50,677 nt of DNA from Williamwhitmania taraxaci (GCF_900096565.1 NZ_FMYP01000022.1:1-50677), one strand, 5' to 3'. Counted from the stretch's first letter, positions 25,855-35,316 are shown. Numbers and translations: made by a program. Notes: generated by a model not told the origin, from the letters alone.

Positions 25855-26748
25855 TTAGTAAAAGTTCTTAATCGAAGGTTTTATGCAAATGCCAACTCTT
25901 ACCATTGATGTATAGTTGGAGTAATCTAGCATGTTTTCTCCAAAGCCGCTATAGTATTGCAGGAAGAGAAATTGGTTTACATTCGGGCCAGTCTTGAAGT
26001 TCACCTCAACCGTTGTGTTACAGTTATTCAACCTATTGGTTGGGTTGAGAATAAGCGATACCCACAACCTATCCGATTTACTCTGGTAGTTAAACGCCAC
26101 TAATCCATAACCCTTATAGGTGAGTAGGTCGTGATTGTTTTTCTCGTCAATCCATCCGCCCCACATCTTTACTTGGCTGCTAAACCAAATGTTGTAAAAG
26201 TGGGTATAGGAAAGAGCAGTATAGTTCCAGCTGCGCGACTGAATGGAGTCTCTACCATTGGATTCGTGCTCGATAGAGAAAACAAAAATCCCTCTTAACT
26301 TACTATCCAATAAAAGAAGCGAACTCATGCTTACTCCTGGATTAAAGTTGTTGTCGGTAAATGGTTTCGATTCCTTTCCGATAGACCAAAACGCTTTTTG
26401 TGTGTAGGTTAAAAACAAGAATGAGTTTAATGGTAAATTCCCTTTTATAATACGTTGCTGAATACTTACTTGAAACTTTGCATCAATAGTATTTCTACTA
26501 ATTTTTTTATTTGTAGGAATCCCTGAGACGAAATAGTTGTCGTGAAAAAGTCCAAAATGAGAGGACTGATTTACTGCCGCAAATGCTTCGCTCTTCTTAA
26601 TCTTATAGAATGAGCCTTTAATAATACTTCCCTTGTTCAGGGTTTCTTTTTGCTCTTCTAAATTGGTAGTTGTTTGACTGTGTGAATAGCAAAATGCCAA
26701 TAATAAACATACGGTTGGAAAAAATTTAAGGAACCAATACATAAGCAT
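25855..26748 (-). CDS. pldA: Outer membrane phospholipase A (OMPLA/PldA family), copy 1
   Basis: Calcium-dependent outer-membrane phospholipase that hydrolyses phospholipids reaching the outer leaflet; 297 residues. After a signal peptide (about 1-24), the protein is a series of amphipathic strands typical of a 12-strand barrel, ending in a C-terminal aromatic (NFY). The catalytic triad fits the E. coli layout: His161 and Ser163 in EHESNGR, and Asn175 in SRSWN, 14 residues after the His as in OMPLA. A close paralogue lies just upstream at 27033-27920, suggesting tandem duplication. Confidence 0.88.
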   Translation of the reverse strand: MLMYWFLKFFPTVCLLLAFCYSHSQTTTNLEEQKETLNKGSIIKGSFYKIKKSEAFAAVNQSSHFGLFHDNYFVSGIPTNKKISRNTIDAKFQVSIQQRIIKGNLPLNSFLFLTYTQKAFWSIGKESKPFTDNNFNPGVSMSSLLLLDSKLRGIFVFSIEHESNGRDSIQSRSWNYTALSYTHFYNIWFSSQVKMWGGWIDEKNNHDLLTYKGYGLVAFNYQSKSDRLWVSLILNPTNRLNNCNTTVEVNFKTGPNVNQFLFLQYYSGFGENMLDYSNYTSMVRVGICIKPSIKNFY

Positions 26749-26885
26749 CGAATAGATATATGGTAATTATCTGTGCAATTTACATAAATAAAATATTTTT
26801 ACAATATTAATAAAAACGTAACTCTTGATTCCTTCCTATCATATTAAATAGCAACACTTTTATCTAATGACATAGAGCAAAAAAA

Positions 26886-26904
26886 GCCCAACTACCAGTT
26901 GGGC
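26886..26904 (-). terminator. Terminator between the two OMPLA genes
   Basis: A perfect 8-bp stem, GCCCAACT (26886-26893) with AGTTGGGC (26897-26904), and a 3-base loop. An A run precedes it on the plus strand, which reads as a U run on the minus-strand transcript. It would end transcripts of the upstream paralogue (27033-27920), though about 130 bases after its stop. Confidence 0.65.
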
Positions 26905-27032
26905 CTTTTGTATTTTCTATCAACGACGTTTTCTCCACTTATCTCTTTGTGCTTAGTTTTGAATAGCGTTTTGAATCACCAATGCAGGCGGGTTGGTGAT
27001 TACAACTCACTGTATGAATGACATTTAAGTGC

Positions 27033-27920
27033 TTAGTAAAAGTTCTTAAGAGACGGTTTTATGCAAATACCAACTCTCACCATTGATGTATAGTTGGTGT
27101 AATCCAACATATTCTCCCCATAGCCACTGAAATATTGTAGGAATAAATACTGGTTAATATTCGTCCCTGGCTTGTAGTTTATCTCCACAATTGTATTAAG
27201 ATTATTAAAACTATTGGTTGGATTAAGAATTAACGAAACCCATAATCGGTCTGATTTGCTCTGGTAGTTTAATGCCATTAATCCGTAACCCTTATATTTC
27301 AGTAGGTCGTGATTGTTTTTCTCGTTAATCCATCCTCTCCATAGCTTTATTTGGCCGCTAAACCATATATTAAAGAAATGGTTATAGGAAAGAGCTGCGT
27401 AGTTCCAGCTGCGCGATTGAATTGAATCTCTACCATTCGACTCATGTTCAATGGAGAATACTGCAAATCCCTTTAATTTACTATCTACAATAAGAAATGA
27501 ACTTAGGCTAATTCCTGGATTAAAGTTGTTGTCCTTAAATGGTGTCGATTCCTTGCCGATAGACCAAAACGATTTTTGCGTGTAGGTTCCAGAGAGGAAC
27601 ATGTTGTAGGGTAATATCCCTTTTATGAAGCGTTGCTGAATACTTATTTGAAATTTTGCATCGACACTATTTCTAGTAATTACCTTATTTGTAGGAATCC
27701 CCGCAACAAAGTAGTTATCGTGAAAAAGTCCAAAATAGGGAGATTGATTTATAAGCGTATATGCATTATCAGCATCTATATTATAGAGCGAACTTGTAAT
27801 TATACTTCGATTATTTAACGTGTCTTTTTGCCGACGGAAATCTTCAGCAGACTGAGCGTTTACATAAAAAAACGATAGTAATAAGAGTAACGTTAAGGCA
27901 ATTTTACGAAGTGCAGGCAT
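27033..27920 (-). CDS. Outer membrane phospholipase A (OMPLA/PldA family), copy 2
   Basis: A paralogue of the gene at 25855-26748, 295 residues, alignable along its whole length with long identical blocks. It has a signal peptide (cleaved near AQ, residue 23) and the same catalytic set: His159 and Ser161 in EHESNGR, Asn173 in SRSWN. Differences are concentrated in the N-terminal 60 residues. Both copies keep the active site and the C-terminal NFY, so both may be active. A terminator lies between them, suggesting separate transcription units. Confidence 0.87.
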   Translation of the reverse strand: MPALRKIALTLLLLLSFFYVNAQSAEDFRRQKDTLNNRSIITSSLYNIDADNAYTLINQSPYFGLFHDNYFVAGIPTNKVITRNSVDAKFQISIQQRFIKGILPYNMFLSGTYTQKSFWSIGKESTPFKDNNFNPGISLSSFLIVDSKLKGFAVFSIEHESNGRDSIQSRSWNYAALSYNHFFNIWFSGQIKLWRGWINEKNNHDLLKYKGYGLMALNYQSKSDRLWVSLILNPTNSFNNLNTIVEINYKPGTNINQYLFLQYFSGYGENMLDYTNYTSMVRVGICIKPSLKNFY

Positions 27921-28072
27921 AATAGAATATTAAATTTGTTATAAATATCGACTAATTAAGCGAATAGTGTGATGGTTTCTGCCCAATCATGAAATATTTT
28001 TGTTTTGGATCAAGACTCTTGGCTTTTCTGTTCGTTAGCGATTAGATTTCCTTTGATATATTGCCTTAATAA

Positions 28073-28107
28073 ACAACCCCAAAGATGTTGAAATGCTTTG
28101 GGGTTGT
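28073..28107 (-). terminator. Terminator downstream of RNase R
   Basis: A perfect 12-bp stem, ACAACCCCAAAG (28073-28084) with CTTTGGGGTTGT (28096-28107), and an 11-base loop. It begins 21 bases beyond the rnr stop in the direction of transcription. The minus-strand sequence after it is T-rich. Confidence 0.75.
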
Positions 28108-28127
28108 TTGTTTATTGTGAGCGGAGT

Positions 28128-30572
28128 TTATCTTCTCCTTTTCCCTTTATCCTTCGAACTACCCTTCGAATCGCTTTTTGAATCACTCTTTCGTGCTCCA
28201 ATGGTAGAAATCTTGGTGGTTCCGGAACTCTTGGAGCGACCGCCGCCGCCACTTCCGCCGCGTCTACTTTCACCATCTTTTTTGCTTCCGTCACCCTTAC
28301 CTCGGCTTTCACCGCGTCGTGATCCACCTCCAAAGGAGCGATTCCCCGATGTTGGCTTTGGTCCGGACGAGCCACGCGAACCGGCTTGATTCCTTGCAGA
28401 GGCTGGAAGGGTTATTCGCTCTTCGCCCTCCTCATGAAACAATCCATAATCGAGCTGGCGTTTGGGCATATTGGCTTGCAGAACAACGATCTTAATTGGA
28501 TCACCTAAGCGGTAAATCTTACCCTTCGATTTTCCTACTATGCTGTAGCTCTCCTCATCAAAGAAGTAGTAATCGTCGTCGAGTTCGCGCATACTTACTA
28601 GCCCTTCGCACTTGTTCTCGACAATTTCGGTAAATATTCCAAAATCGGCTACGCCTGTAATAACGGCATCAAAGGCTTTGCCCACCTTATCGGTCATGAA
28701 CTCAACTTGCTTATACTTGATGGAGGCACGCTCGGCATCGGCTGCTCGTTTCTCCATTTCGGAAGAGTGAATGCACAGTTCCTCATACTCATCCTTGTTC
28801 TTGCTTTTCCCTTCGGCTAAGTAGTGCGCAAGTAAGCGGTGCACCATCATATCAGGATACCTACGGATGGGCGAAGTAAAATGGGTATAGAATGGGAATG
28901 CCAACCCGTAGTGACCAAGATTATCGGTGGAGTAGCGGGCTTTTGCCATGGATCGGATGGCCAACGTTTCTATAAGATTCGCTTCTGGTTTTCCCTTTAC
29001 CTCGTCGAGCAGGTGGTTAATGGACGACGAAACATCGGAACCCTTTATCGACGGCGAAACGCTATATCCAAAACGGGAGATAAACTTCCTAAATGTGTCA
29101 AACTTATCGGGGTTGGGCAGTTCGTGCACTCGATAAACGAAGGTAAGGTGTTTTTTCTTATCCTTGCCAATGAATTCGGCCACTCGCTTGTTGGCCATTA
29201 GCATAAACTCTTCAATGAGTTGGTTGCTTTCCTTGTGTTCTTTGTAGTAAACGCGAAGTGGAACACCATTGTCGTCGAGCTCAAATTTCACCTCATCGCG
29301 CTCAAACCCTATGGCACCATTCTTAAACCTCTCCTTCCGAAGAATACGGGCCAAACGATTAAGCTCCAGAATCTCCTCTTTCATATCTCCCTCGCCGGTC
29401 TCAATAACAGCCTGCGCCTCCTCATAGCTAAATCGACGTTGTGAGTTTGTGATGGTTCGGCCGAACCACTCATTCACGAGTCGGGCATTAGAGTCCAATT
29501 CGAAAACTGCCGAGAAGCAAAGTTTCTCCTCGTTGGGGCGAAGCGAACAAATAAGGTTTGAGAGTCGCTCTGGAAGCATCGGAACAGTCCTGTCTACTAA
29601 GTACACGGAGGTTGCTCTCTCCACAGCTTCGTTGTCGATAACCGATCCGGGTGTCACGTAATGGGTTACGTCGGCAATGTGCACCCCGACTTCAATGTTT
29701 CCATTGTCGAGGCGGCGATACGAAAGGGCATCATCAAAGTCCTTGGCATCGGCAGGGTCGATGGTAAATGTTTTAATCTTGCGGAAATCGCGACGGTTGC
29801 GGTACTCCTCTTCAGGAATTTTTTCGCTTATTTTTTCAGCTACGCGGCTTACGTCTTCGGGAAAATAGTAGGGCAAGTCAAACTCAGCAAGGATGGCATG
29901 CATCTCCACCTCGTTATTGCCGGGAGCACCCAGCACCTCCACAATTTCGCCAATGGGGTTCTTGGCATACTGAGGCCACTCCACGATACGAGCAATCGCT
30001 TTATCCCCATTCTTTGCGTCTTTGAGTGTTCCCGCCGGAAGAAAAATATCGTAGGGCATATCCTTGCTGCCGGCAACAAGAAAGCCAAAGTCCTTGCTTA
30101 TTTCAACAATCCCGACAAAGTTGCGGCGAGCGCGCTCAATAATCTCTACCACTTCGCCTTCGGCCTTACTGCCTCGGTTCTTCTTAAATACGTTTACTCT
30201 AACCCGATCGCCATTGAGGGCATGGTAAAGATTCTGGAACGAGACAAATATATCGCCGCTATTGTCTGTGGGAACAATAAATGCTGAACCGCTGGCGGTC
30301 ATATCCACCACGCCTTCTATTCCACCACTGGCTTGTTTGAGGCGAAATAGTCCTGGATCGCCTTGCTCTAAGTTACCGGCATCGGTCAACTCATAGCACA
30401 CCTCTACTATCATGCGGCGAGGGCCGTCATCTTTTACCTCTAGTATTTTTGCAAGCTGTTTGTAGTTGTAAACTTTTGTCGGATTAGCGGTAAAAATATC
30501 GAGAATGGCGTGTATAAGCATTTTCTTGCTAAAATCGGGCTGCGTCTTTTTTTCTGATTTGTTTTTTGTCAT
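28128..30572 (-). CDS. rnr: Ribonuclease R
   Basis: A processive 3'-5' exoribonuclease that degrades structured RNA, including rRNA and mRNA stems; 814 residues. Order of domains: N-terminal winged-helix region (about 15-75), two cold-shock domains (about 85-240), the RNB catalytic domain with DPADAKDFDDA, and an S1 domain (about 650-735). The aspartates of DPADAKDFDDA bind the catalytic metals. The last 70 or so residues form a low-complexity tail rich in Gly, Ser, Lys and Arg (with GGSRRGESRGKG), probably disordered and RNA-binding. Several Bacteroidota RNase R proteins have such tails. The gene appears monocistronic, with a terminator after it. Confidence 0.95.
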   Translation of the reverse strand: MTKNKSEKKTQPDFSKKMLIHAILDIFTANPTKVYNYKQLAKILEVKDDGPRRMIVEVCYELTDAGNLEQGDPGLFRLKQASGGIEGVVDMTASGSAFIVPTDNSGDIFVSFQNLYHALNGDRVRVNVFKKNRGSKAEGEVVEIIERARRNFVGIVEISKDFGFLVAGSKDMPYDIFLPAGTLKDAKNGDKAIARIVEWPQYAKNPIGEIVEVLGAPGNNEVEMHAILAEFDLPYYFPEDVSRVAEKISEKIPEEEYRNRRDFRKIKTFTIDPADAKDFDDALSYRRLDNGNIEVGVHIADVTHYVTPGSVIDNEAVERATSVYLVDRTVPMLPERLSNLICSLRPNEEKLCFSAVFELDSNARLVNEWFGRTITNSQRRFSYEEAQAVIETGEGDMKEEILELNRLARILRKERFKNGAIGFERDEVKFELDDNGVPLRVYYKEHKESNQLIEEFMLMANKRVAEFIGKDKKKHLTFVYRVHELPNPDKFDTFRKFISRFGYSVSPSIKGSDVSSSINHLLDEVKGKPEANLIETLAIRSMAKARYSTDNLGHYGLAFPFYTHFTSPIRRYPDMMVHRLLAHYLAEGKSKNKDEYEELCIHSSEMEKRAADAERASIKYKQVEFMTDKVGKAFDAVITGVADFGIFTEIVENKCEGLVSMRELDDDYYFFDEESYSIVGKSKGKIYRLGDPIKIVVLQANMPKRQLDYGLFHEEGEERITLPASARNQAGSRGSSGPKPTSGNRSFGGGSRRGESRGKGDGSKKDGESRRGGSGGGGRSKSSGTTKISTIGARKSDSKSDSKGSSKDKGKRRR

Positions 30573-30844
30573 GATTTGAAATATTATGTTGAATTTTATC
30601 CTGCCTTTGTTTGGCAGCTATTTGTATTGTAACGATCTACCAATAGATAACAACTTTCCACTGCATTATGCCTACTTTCGACCGAGAAAAAGTTAACAAC
30701 GGATGCAGTTTATTGTTGCACACGGTTGTATTGGCAATGATTAAAGTCAATACAATTGGTCTGTTTGGACAGTTGTTACAGTATGACCTGTGGTAGATTT
30801 TCATGTAAAGGTAGTTGATTTTACGCTAATCAGTATTATATACG
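30573..30844. other. Divergent intergenic region with repeated TTGTATTG words
   Basis: 270 bases between rnr (-) and the glycosyltransferase (+). TTGTATTG occurs at 30622 and 30726, and as its reverse complement CAATACAA at 30748-30755. The last two form an inverted repeat with a 14-base spacer. This could be an operator; no protein can be assigned. Confidence 0.3.
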
Positions 30845-31954
30845 GTGAAAATAGGGATATTAGGTACTAGAGGGATACCAAACCAATACGGTGGTTTTGA
30901 GGAGCTAGCCGAGCAACTTTCGCGACGGCTCGTAATCAAGGGGCACGATGTTTGGGTATTCGCCCCCGTGTTTAAAAAGGCTGTATCGAAACAGGTAAAT
31001 GGAGTTCATCTGCTTGAGATTAGCATTCCTAGATGGCTACCCGGTGCAGTTCAAACGCTTCTATACGACTACCGTTCATTAGTAAGGGCGAGCAAGCAGG
31101 AATTTGATGTTATTCTGGAATGTGGATATGGATTTAGCCCCATGCTCCTTTTTTTCAGGAAAGAGTTACGCCAGCGCATAGTAACCAACATGGACGGGAT
31201 GGAGTGGCAACGACCAAAGTGGGGGTTTGTGGCACGCAAGTTTCTTCAATTGTCTGAGCGTTTGGCTGTAAAATATTCGCATATACTTGTAACCGATCAT
31301 CCACAAATAGAACGCTACTACTTGAAAACGTATGGATGTGCATCTTCTCTTATATCCTATGGTGTCGATATTCAAGCAAACACGTCGTCAATGCCACCAT
31401 TCTCCAATACCAAGGGCTATCTATTGGTAGTTTCCCGACCCGAACCTGATAATAGCTTAGCCGAAATACTTGATGCTTTTAAGCTTTCATCTTGTATGCG
31501 GCCACTAATCTTAGTAGGGAACTTTACTAATCGTTTTGGACAAAAACTCCAAAATGAATATGCTTCGTCACGAGCGATCTTTATGGGTGGAATATACGAC
31601 AAAGTCACACTTAACCAACTACGAAAAGAGAGTTTGCTTTATCTTCATGGTCATCAAGTAGGAGGAACAAATCCCGCTCTGCTTGAAGCCATGGCTTGTG
31701 GCTGCCGAATTGTTGCGCGAAACAATGTCTATAATCGTGAAGTGCTCGGAGATGGAGCTGCTTATTTCGAAACCGTTTTGGATCTCGTAGGGGTATTCAA
31801 CCATATCGACGAATATGTTAGCACGCTTAACGGAAGAATAGAGGAGAATATAGCAGTAATACAGAATCATTACCAATGGGATATTGTAGCCGAAAAGTAT
31901 GAACAATTATTTCTTTCGGTAATAGCAAACCAAGCAGGGAGCACTTCCGACTAA
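30845..31954 (+). CDS. Glycosyltransferase, GT4-like with DUF1972-type N-terminus
   Basis: A GT-B fold sugar transferase, 369 residues, with a GTG start at 30845 giving MKIGILGTRGIPNQYGGFE. This N-terminus is typical of the DUF1972 glycosyltransferases, often rhamnosyl- or other sugar transferases of cell-surface polysaccharides. The donor-binding region near the C-terminus is GGTNPALLEAMACGCRIV. No other polysaccharide genes flank it, so it is an isolated transferase and its sugar is unknown. The YbaK gene follows 12 bases after its stop and is probably co-transcribed by position only. Confidence 0.85.
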   Translation: MKIGILGTRGIPNQYGGFEELAEQLSRRLVIKGHDVWVFAPVFKKAVSKQVNGVHLLEISIPRWLPGAVQTLLYDYRSLVRASKQEFDVILECGYGFSPMLLFFRKELRQRIVTNMDGMEWQRPKWGFVARKFLQLSERLAVKYSHILVTDHPQIERYYLKTYGCASSLISYGVDIQANTSSMPPFSNTKGYLLVVSRPEPDNSLAEILDAFKLSSCMRPLILVGNFTNRFGQKLQNEYASSRAIFMGGIYDKVTLNQLRKESLLYLHGHQVGGTNPALLEAMACGCRIVARNNVYNREVLGDGAAYFETVLDLVGVFNHIDEYVSTLNGRIEENIAVIQNHYQWDIVAEKYEQLFLSVIANQAGSTSD

Positions 31955-31966
31955 ATACTTTAATCC

Positions 31967-32443
31967 ATGGCAGCAAAGAAAACCAACGCGGCACGCATTC
32001 TCGATCAGATGGGGATTCACTACAGTATAGCCGAATACCAAGTGGATGAAGCTGATTTAAGTGCTACTCATGTGGCCGATATCATTGGACAGAGTCCCGA
32101 TATCATCTTCAAAACACTCGTTGCTCGAGGCGAGAAGAAGGGAATTGCAGTATTTATAATTCCCGGCGGAGATGAGCTCAACCTAAAAGCCGCCGCGCAA
32201 GCCATCGGCGATAAAAAAGTGTCCATGATTCAGGTAAAGGAACTTATGCCCCTTACTGGCTACATTCGCGGCGGCTGCTCGCCTCTAGGAATGAAGAAAA
32301 ATTTCCCTACCTATGTTCACGATTCGGTTCTTAGTTACCCGGAGGTGTATGTGAGTGCGGGAGTAAGGGGAATGCAATTGGTGATTAGCCCCAAAGATTT
32401 AATTCGGGCTACCAATGCAACTACTTGGAAACTCATTGATTAA
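31967..32443 (+). CDS. ybaK: Cys-tRNA(Pro) deacylase YbaK/EbsC family
   Basis: A 158-residue trans-editing enzyme that hydrolyses Cys-tRNA(Pro), a product of ProRS mischarging. The core pattern is present: a conserved Lys in IIFKTLV, PGGDELNLKAAAQAIG, and the GYIRGGCSPLGMKK block close to the active site. Length is typical of the family. Together with the AlaX gene at 7343 it is the second tRNA trans-editing factor in the window, but they are 24 kb apart. Confidence 0.92.
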   Translation: MAAKKTNAARILDQMGIHYSIAEYQVDEADLSATHVADIIGQSPDIIFKTLVARGEKKGIAVFIIPGGDELNLKAAAQAIGDKKVSMIQVKELMPLTGYIRGGCSPLGMKKNFPTYVHDSVLSYPEVYVSAGVRGMQLVISPKDLIRATNATTWKLID

Positions 32444-32634
32444 TTAGGTATAATTCATTAGCTTAGTGGGAGTAACAACGGAATATATCGCTTCGTCTTA
32501 ATTAATTCACGATTGTGAATTTAGATATTTGCGTGCAAAACTTCTAGGGCAGAATATTATTGTTAGCTTTGATTCGGTTGTACGAGATCATTGCATCAAT
32601 CAACTAGTGAAGAATCACAATAAAGTAATCTTTT

Positions 32635-33222
32635 ATGAACTCAATTGTAAATCAAAACCTCTTCTTTGTTAAGGAGCATGTGGGCATGTTTAAGGCTGCC
32701 AACAACTTCGACATATTTGATCCCAACAGCAAGCAGATGATCATGACCTGCCGCGAGGATAATTTGGGTTTCTTTACCAAGTTGCTCCGCTTCACCGATC
32801 TGAAGCGTTCAACACCCTTTAGTGTCGAGATCAGAACCCTCGCTGGCGAAAAGGTGCTTACCGTTAGGCGGGGCATAGCCATTTTTCTCTCCACAGTGGA
32901 GGTTCTCGACGAGAACGATAACCTGGTGGGAACCTTTAAGCAGAAGCTTTTTTCCATTGGTGGCAAGTTCGACCTATTCGACATGAACGGAAATACCGTT
33001 TGCACGCTTCGTGGAAAGTGGACCAGCTGGGATTTCTCCTTTGCTAAGGATAATGTTGAGTTTGCTCATGTAAGCAAGAAGTGGGCCGGGTTTGGAAAGG
33101 AACTCTTTACCACCGCCGACAACTACATGCTGCAAATTGATGAGCGCGTACCGCAAAACCACCCTATGCGGCTGCTTATCCTTGCCTCGGTAATGTGCAT
33201 CGATATGGTGCTAAAGGAGTAA
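32635..33222 (+). CDS. LURP-one/phospholipid-scramblase-like beta-barrel protein
   Basis: A 195-residue protein with the tubby/scramblase-like fold pattern, starting MNSIVNQNLFFVKEHVGMFK. It has repeated short strands (FDIFDPNSKQMI, FDLFDMNGNTVC) and a hydrophobic C-terminal segment (LLILASVMCIDMVL), as in scramblase-type proteins. No catalytic residues are known for the family. The bacterial role is unclear; membrane association is suggested by the C-terminal helix. It is flanked by gaps of about 190 bases on each side and probably has its own promoter. Confidence 0.72.
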   Translation: MNSIVNQNLFFVKEHVGMFKAANNFDIFDPNSKQMIMTCREDNLGFFTKLLRFTDLKRSTPFSVEIRTLAGEKVLTVRRGIAIFLSTVEVLDENDNLVGTFKQKLFSIGGKFDLFDMNGNTVCTLRGKWTSWDFSFAKDNVEFAHVSKKWAGFGKELFTTADNYMLQIDERVPQNHPMRLLILASVMCIDMVLKE

Positions 33223-33403
33223 TTCTCCCCCGATGATAATGAATGTGAGTAGCAACTTTTGGTTTTATTCTGATTTTGCAATTCGCTTGATTCTTTCATA
33301 AGCAGAGGGGAGATTTAGAGGTGAAACGACCGCTTTTTCTCCCTTTTTCTGTCTTCCAACATAGGTTTTCTGACTTCCATCCAGGTTATTAAATACAACG
33401 CCC

Positions 33404-34627
33404 ATGAAACTTCTCCATACCTCCGATTGGCACCTCGGTAAACATTTAAATAGCTTCTCTCGCCACGCCGAGCAGCAGGAGGTGTTGCAGGAGATCTGTG
33501 AAATTGCCGACCGGGAGCAGGTAAATGCGGTTATTGTGGCGGGCGATCTGTTCGACACCTACAATCCCCCAACCGAATCGACGGAGCTGTTTTACAAGAC
33601 ACTAAAGCGGCTCTCCAGCAATGGTCGTCGCGCAGTGATTGCCATTGCAGGTAATCATGATTCGCCCGATCGCATTGAGGCGCCCGACCCGCTGGCTCGC
33701 GAGTGCGGAATTATCTTTGCCGGATATCCCAACTCGGTGGTTCCGACCTTTGAGCTGGAGTCGGGGCTGAAGGTTTTGCAAAGCCATGAGGGCTTTATCA
33801 GTTTGGCGCTTCCCGGGGTAGCGGAACCGCTCCGCATTTTGCTTACCCCTTATGCTAACGAGTTTCGCCTCAAAACATATTTGGGTCAAGAGGATTCGGA
33901 GGAGGAACTGCGCACCGTTTTGCAACAAAACTGGCAGCAAACGGCCGATATGTGCTGCGATAGCAAGGGGGTAAACATTCTTCTTTCCCATCTTCTGATG
34001 ATGCGCAAGGGTGACGAGTTGCCCGAGGAACCCGATGACGAAAAACCAATCCTTCACGTGGGTGGGGCACAGGTAATTTATACCGAAAATATCCCTGCTC
34101 AGATTCAGTATACCGCACTAGGCCACCTACATCGGAAGCAGCGGTTCAACACCAACTCCACACCCGTGGTTTACTCCGGGAGCCCGCTCTCCTACAGTTT
34201 CAGCGAGGCCAACCAGAGTAAGTTTGTGGTAATAATTGATGTCCAAGCGGGCCAATCGGCTACAATGGCCGAAATTGAGCTTATCAAGGGGAAAAGGTTG
34301 CTTCGGAAGCGTTCCGAAACCATGGCGGAGGCTTTAGCTTGGTTGGCAGAGAATGAGAACAGCCTTGTAGAGCTTACCATGGCCACCGACACCTACCTTA
34401 CTGCCGAGGAACGGAAACGGCTTTTTGCTGCGCACGAAGGTATTGTTACGCTAATCCCCGATGTTAAGAATCGCACCGAGCTATCGGGTTCCTCCAAGCA
34501 TAGCATCGACCTAAGTAAGGGCATGGAGGAGTTATTTAGTGAGTATTTCCTCCATTCAAAGGGACAGAACCCCAATGATAATATACTGAAACTGTTTAAG
34601 GAAGTATTGTCGGAGGAGGGCGATTAA
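33404..34627 (+). CDS. sbcD: DNA double-strand-break nuclease subunit SbcD
   Basis: The Mre11-like nuclease of the SbcCD complex, which cleaves hairpins and protein-bound DNA ends; 407 residues. The metallophosphoesterase motifs are intact: HTSDWHLG, VAGDLFD, GNHDSPDR, and GHLH near residue 240. The SbcD-type C-terminal domain follows. The partner sbcC would normally overlap or follow at once, but here it begins 873 bases later. A GxxExxY gene and repeats lie between (34628-35500). Confidence 0.95.
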   Translation: MKLLHTSDWHLGKHLNSFSRHAEQQEVLQEICEIADREQVNAVIVAGDLFDTYNPPTESTELFYKTLKRLSSNGRRAVIAIAGNHDSPDRIEAPDPLARECGIIFAGYPNSVVPTFELESGLKVLQSHEGFISLALPGVAEPLRILLTPYANEFRLKTYLGQEDSEEELRTVLQQNWQQTADMCCDSKGVNILLSHLLMMRKGDELPEEPDDEKPILHVGGAQVIYTENIPAQIQYTALGHLHRKQRFNTNSTPVVYSGSPLSYSFSEANQSKFVVIIDVQAGQSATMAEIELIKGKRLLRKRSETMAEALAWLAENENSLVELTMATDTYLTAEERKRLFAAHEGIVTLIPDVKNRTELSGSSKHSIDLSKGMEELFSEYFLHSKGQNPNDNILKLFKEVLSEEGD

Positions 34628-34661
34628 CAAGAACCTACCACCGATGAACACAGAGAAGAAA

Positions 34662-34807
34662 TAATCTGTGTAAATCCGCGTAATCTGAGGTAAAAAACTT
34701 TGTGTTGAGTCAATGGATAAGAAAAGAATCCACCTCAGATATTCACAGATTAGCACAGAGAGGGAATAATCTGTGTAAATCCGAGTAATCTGTGGTTAAA
34801 AATAATT
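34662..34807. repeat. 146-bp repeat, left copy, flanking the GxxExxY gene
   Basis: Matches 35317-35462 at a constant offset of 655 bases, with about 130 of 146 positions identical by eye and no gap. Inside, TAATCTGTGTAAATCC near the start pairs with a reverse-complement-like arm near 34728-34758 (CACCTCAGATATTCACAG), leaving a central core with TTGTGTTGAGTCAATGG. Another inverted arm (CCACCGATGAACACAGAG) lies just upstream at 34639. The unit is thus a set of alternating arms of one ~20-base word. Confidence 0.8.
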
Positions 34808-34875
34808 GGCGTAATCTTCGGTAAAAAGAAGTTTGTGTTGAGCCTAGCCAAAGAAAAATTCTGTAATTTGTGAAG
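34808..34875. repeat. Degenerate third copy of the same repeat core
   Basis: The stretch ggcgtaatcttcggtaaaa, followed by gtttgtgttgagcc and ctgtaatttgtg, resembles a decayed copy of the repeat at 34662, directly adjoining it and ahead of the GxxExxY gene. Identity is lower and boundaries are approximate. Confidence 0.5.
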
Positions 34876-34913
34876 GGAAAGACAAGTATGAATCATTTAA
34901 AATGGCTACTTAA

Positions 34914-35288
34914 ATGGAAGAAATTAATAAACTCAGCTATGCCATTATTGGGGCTGCCTATAAGGTTCATTCATCTTTGGGTCCGGGATTATTAGAATCT
35001 ACTTATGAAGTCTGTTTGGAATATGAGTTGTTAAAAATAGGATTGAAAGTTGAGCGGCAGAAATTATTACCTGTCTTTTACAACGAGATTGTGTTAGATG
35101 CAGGATATAGAGTTGATTTATTGGTTGAAGATTCTATCATAGTCGAATTAAAGGCGGTAGCCGATGTGGCACCCATACATCGGGCTCAATTAATGACCTA
35201 TCTGAAGTTAGCGGATTTACCATTAGGGTTACTAATCAACTTTAATGTTACCGACCTAAAGCAAGGAATAAATAGAATAATCATGTAG
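34914..35288 (+). CDS. GxxExxY protein (PDDEXK-like)
   Basis: A small protein of 124 residues that carries the family hallmark GLLESTY (GxxExxY) at 24-30. A nuclease-like core follows: RVDLLVEDSIIVELKAV contains the D-(x)n-ExK pattern of PD-(D/E)XK folds. Members are widespread but sporadic in many bacteria, and their function is not established. It is predicted to be cytoplasmic with no signal. The gene sits between sbcD and sbcC and is bracketed by 146-bp repeats with inverted arms. This looks like an inserted cassette, although no transposase is present. It would be transcribed with the sbc operon if no promoter intervenes. Confidence 0.88.
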   Translation: MEEINKLSYAIIGAAYKVHSSLGPGLLESTYEVCLEYELLKIGLKVERQKLLPVFYNEIVLDAGYRVDLLVEDSIIVELKAVADVAPIHRAQLMTYLKLADLPLGLLINFNVTDLKQGINRIIM

Positions 35289-35316
35289 CACACATTGCTG
35301 ATAGGTAGAAAAGGAG

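Noticed and set aside
28093-28389. A 98-codon Pro-rich frame antisense to the RNase R tail
   Set aside because: It is the reverse reading of the low-complexity tail; proline comes from the reversed Gly/Arg codons.
29661-30287. A 208-codon open frame on the plus strand opposite rnr
   Set aside because: It lies wholly inside the RNase R gene on the opposite strand, has no recognisable domain, and follows the codon bias of the real gene.
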